This document shows, in pieces, positions 62,687 to 64,000 of a stretch of DNA of 64,000 nucleotides. How positions within the stretch are numbered: the stretch's first letter is position 1; every line of letters begins with the position of its first letter. The stretch covers positions 186,001-250,000 of the forward strand of contig NZ_JAAMRF010000008.1 of assembly GCF_013522725.1 (NCBI RefSeq). The letters run 5' to 3'. The notes under the pieces are model-generated. The model saw nothing but the letters and a program-made list of their open reading frames with translations. It was not told where the DNA came from and made no database searches. A program made the position numbers and the translations under genes. Source of the stretch: Stutzerimonas azotifigens (GTDB taxonomy: Bacteria > Pseudomonadota > Gammaproteobacteria > Pseudomonadales > Pseudomonadaceae).

Positions 62687-63718
62687 TCAGGGTTTGGCGC
62701 GCAGCCAGAGGCGGAACAGCGGCTCGGCGAGGAACATCACCAGGAACAGACGCAGCACCTGCAGCGCAGTGACCAGGGCCACCGACAGCTGCAGTGCTTC
62801 GGCGGTCAGGCACAGCTCGGTGATGCCGCCGGGCATCATGCCCAGCATCAGCGAGGTCTGATTCAGCGTCGCCAGCCAGCCAAGCCCTTCGGCCATCACC
62901 GCGGCGGCGATCATTGCCAGCAGGGTGAACAGCAGTACCCGCATCAGAAAGCCCGGGGCGTTGCGAAAGAACGGCCGGTCGAAATGGCACCCCAGCGAGC
63001 AGCCGATCAGCCACTGGCCAAACTTGCCGGCTTCAGGCGGCAGGCCCACATGCAGGTCGAAAGCGACCGCGGCGATGGCGCAGGCCGTCAGCGGGCCGAG
63101 CATCCAGGGGTTGGGTTGGCCCAGGCGCTTCCACAGGAGCGCGAGCAGCGCGCCGGCCGGCATCAGCAGCGCGAGCCACGGCCAGCTGACGGGGTAGGGC
63201 GCTGGCGGCTCGACCGGCGGCAGGCTCCAGGTAAACAGCGCCGGGACCACCAGTACAACCAGTAGCAGACGCAAGCTGTGGGAGGCGGCCACCCGGGCCG
63301 GTTGCGCATCGTGGCGGGCTGCGAGGTTGACCATTTCGCTGGCGCCCCCCGGCATGCTTGCGAAGAACGCGGTGGCGCGATCGACGCCGCCGCGCATCAG
63401 GACATAGATGCCGATCAACCCGAGCAGCAGCGTTCCGACGGCACCGACGAAGATGACCCCGAAGTGGCTCAGGACCTGCTCCATCACCTCGCTGGTGAAG
63501 TGTAGGCCGATGGCGCTGGCGATGATCCATTGCCCGACCTGACGACCGCGCGGAACTTCTTCGACCAGCCAGCCGCAGCAGCGGATCGCGATCACCGCCA
63601 GCAGCGAGCCGACCATCCAGGGCAGTGGCCAGCCGGCCAGGCTGGCCAGCCAGCCGCCGACGGCGCCGACCAAGGGGGTTGCCCACCAGGCGGGAAGTCG
63701 GCCCCGCATGTCAGGCAT
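62687..63718 (-). CDS. AbrB-family membrane protein
   Basis: A 343-aa protein with about nine to ten membrane segments and the duplicated pattern of the AbrB (ammonia-monooxygenase-like, COG3180) family: PLPWMVGSLL in the first half and NPWMLGPLTACAI in the second, with the repeated SMPGGASEMV and MMPGGITELCL. These are inner-membrane proteins of unclear transport role and are unrelated to the Bacillus AbrB regulator. The ATG at 63718 overlaps the tctA stop by 8 bases; an ATG at 63709 is also possible. Linked with the TctA gene upstream on the same strand. Confidence 0.88.
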   Translation of the reverse strand: MPDMRGRLPAWWATPLVGAVGGWLASLAGWPLPWMVGSLLAVIAIRCCGWLVEEVPRGRQVGQWIIASAIGLHFTSEVMEQVLSHFGVIFVGAVGTLLLGLIGIYVLMRGGVDRATAFFASMPGGASEMVNLAARHDAQPARVAASHSLRLLLVVLVVPALFTWSLPPVEPPAPYPVSWPWLALLMPAGALLALLWKRLGQPNPWMLGPLTACAIAAVAFDLHVGLPPEAGKFGQWLIGCSLGCHFDRPFFRNAPGFLMRVLLFTLLAMIAAAVMAEGLGWLATLNQTSLMLGMMPGGITELCLTAEALQLSVALVTALQVLRLFLVMFLAEPLFRLWLRAKP

Positions 63719-64000
63719 TGGCCTGCGTGGCCGCGCGACGACGCTTGAGCGCCCAGCGAATGCCCGGCATCGCCAGCATGAAGATCGCCAACGCCCAGAG
63801 CGTCAGGGTGATCGGGCTGCCCCATAGAATGCCCAGCTCGCCGTTGGAGATCGACAGGGCGCGGCGCAGGTTGTCTTCCATCATCTCGCCGAGCACGAAG
63901 CCCAGGATCAGCGAGGACAGCGGGAAGTCAAGCTTGCGCAGCAGGTAGCCGAACACCCCGAGGCCGATCATCAGCACCAGGTCGAAGGTGGTGCTGTGCA
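63711..64000 (-). CDS. tctA: Tripartite tricarboxylate transporter permease TctA, C-terminal part
   Basis: The frame enters from the window end and gives TFDLVLMIGLGVFGYLLRKL and FPLSSLILGFVLGEMMEDNL, typical of the last quarter of TctA, the large permease of TTT systems that import citrate-like acids with a periplasmic binding protein. It ends RRRAATQANA. About 96 codons are seen; the start and most membrane segments lie outside. Overlap with the AbrB-family gene suggests a common transcript. Confidence 0.88.
   Translation of the reverse strand, partial: HSTTFDLVLMIGLGVFGYLLRKLDFPLSSLILGFVLGEMMEDNLRRALSISNGELGILWGSPITLTLWALAIFMLAMPGIRWALKRRRAATQANA

Overview
The window comes from a high-GC gammaproteobacterium of the Pseudomonadaceae (genus Pseudomonas in the broad sense; the stutzeri/Stutzerimonas group is a guess). 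Two blocks follow a gene order I remember from Pseudomonas aeruginosa: aspA-lysR-adh-purE-purK (1-5907) and engB-cc4-dsbA-nuclease-GGDEF-ampDh2-kinB-algB (48975-58581). No tRNA, rRNA, CRISPR array or insertion sequence was recognised. Both window ends cut a gene: a DAACS symporter on the left and a TctA permease on the right.

Left part (1-10613): an aspartate-use module (symporter, aspA, divergent LysR regulator), a zinc alcohol dehydrogenase, purEK, a small GlsB/YmgE-type membrane protein, a DUF3299 protein, a uracil-DNA-glycosylase-like protein, and a pair encoding a membrane-anchored catalase-like haem protein and a di-haem cytochrome c.

Centre (10977-43522): one minus-strand type VI secretion locus of about 32.5 kb, of the HSI-II type. 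Order of transcription: tssA, tssB, tssC, tssE, PAAR, tssF, tssG, clpV, a sigma-54 activator (sfa), vgrG, a DUF4123 chaperone, a VasX-like effector, a membrane partner, a 44-aa lipoprotein, fha, tssJ, tssK, tssL, tssM, PP2C phosphatase, Ser/Thr kinase, a second vgrG, a large cell-wall effector with a GH19-like end, and its likely periplasmic immunity protein. Many neighbours overlap by ATGA-type junctions. No hcp (tssD) gene is present. The two vgrG genes are near-identical over most of their length and differ at the tips, each followed by its own cargo. A perfect 20-bp palindrome and repeated TTGCGCA elements lie upstream of tssA.

Right part (44086-64000): a hexose-6-phosphate mutarotase, a TRAP transporter (dctP divergent from dctQM, with a good sigma-54 promoter before dctP), an OsmC protein, the engB-to-algB block, and then envelope/stress genes. 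Divergent from algB is a BON-domain gene followed by a DUF2383 gene. After these come a 78-aa and a 52-aa unknown and a DUF1328 gene. Both of these groups start from very good sigma-54 (-24/-12) promoters with upstream TGCA-N3-TGCA elements, and the second also has a consensus IHF site. This is the most interesting unexplained structure here: a probable sigma-54 envelope-stress regulon that the adjacent activator AlgB may control. A candidate structured RNA (about 61090-61245), a nucleoside-recognition-domain membrane protein, an AbrB-family membrane protein and the partial TctA close the window.
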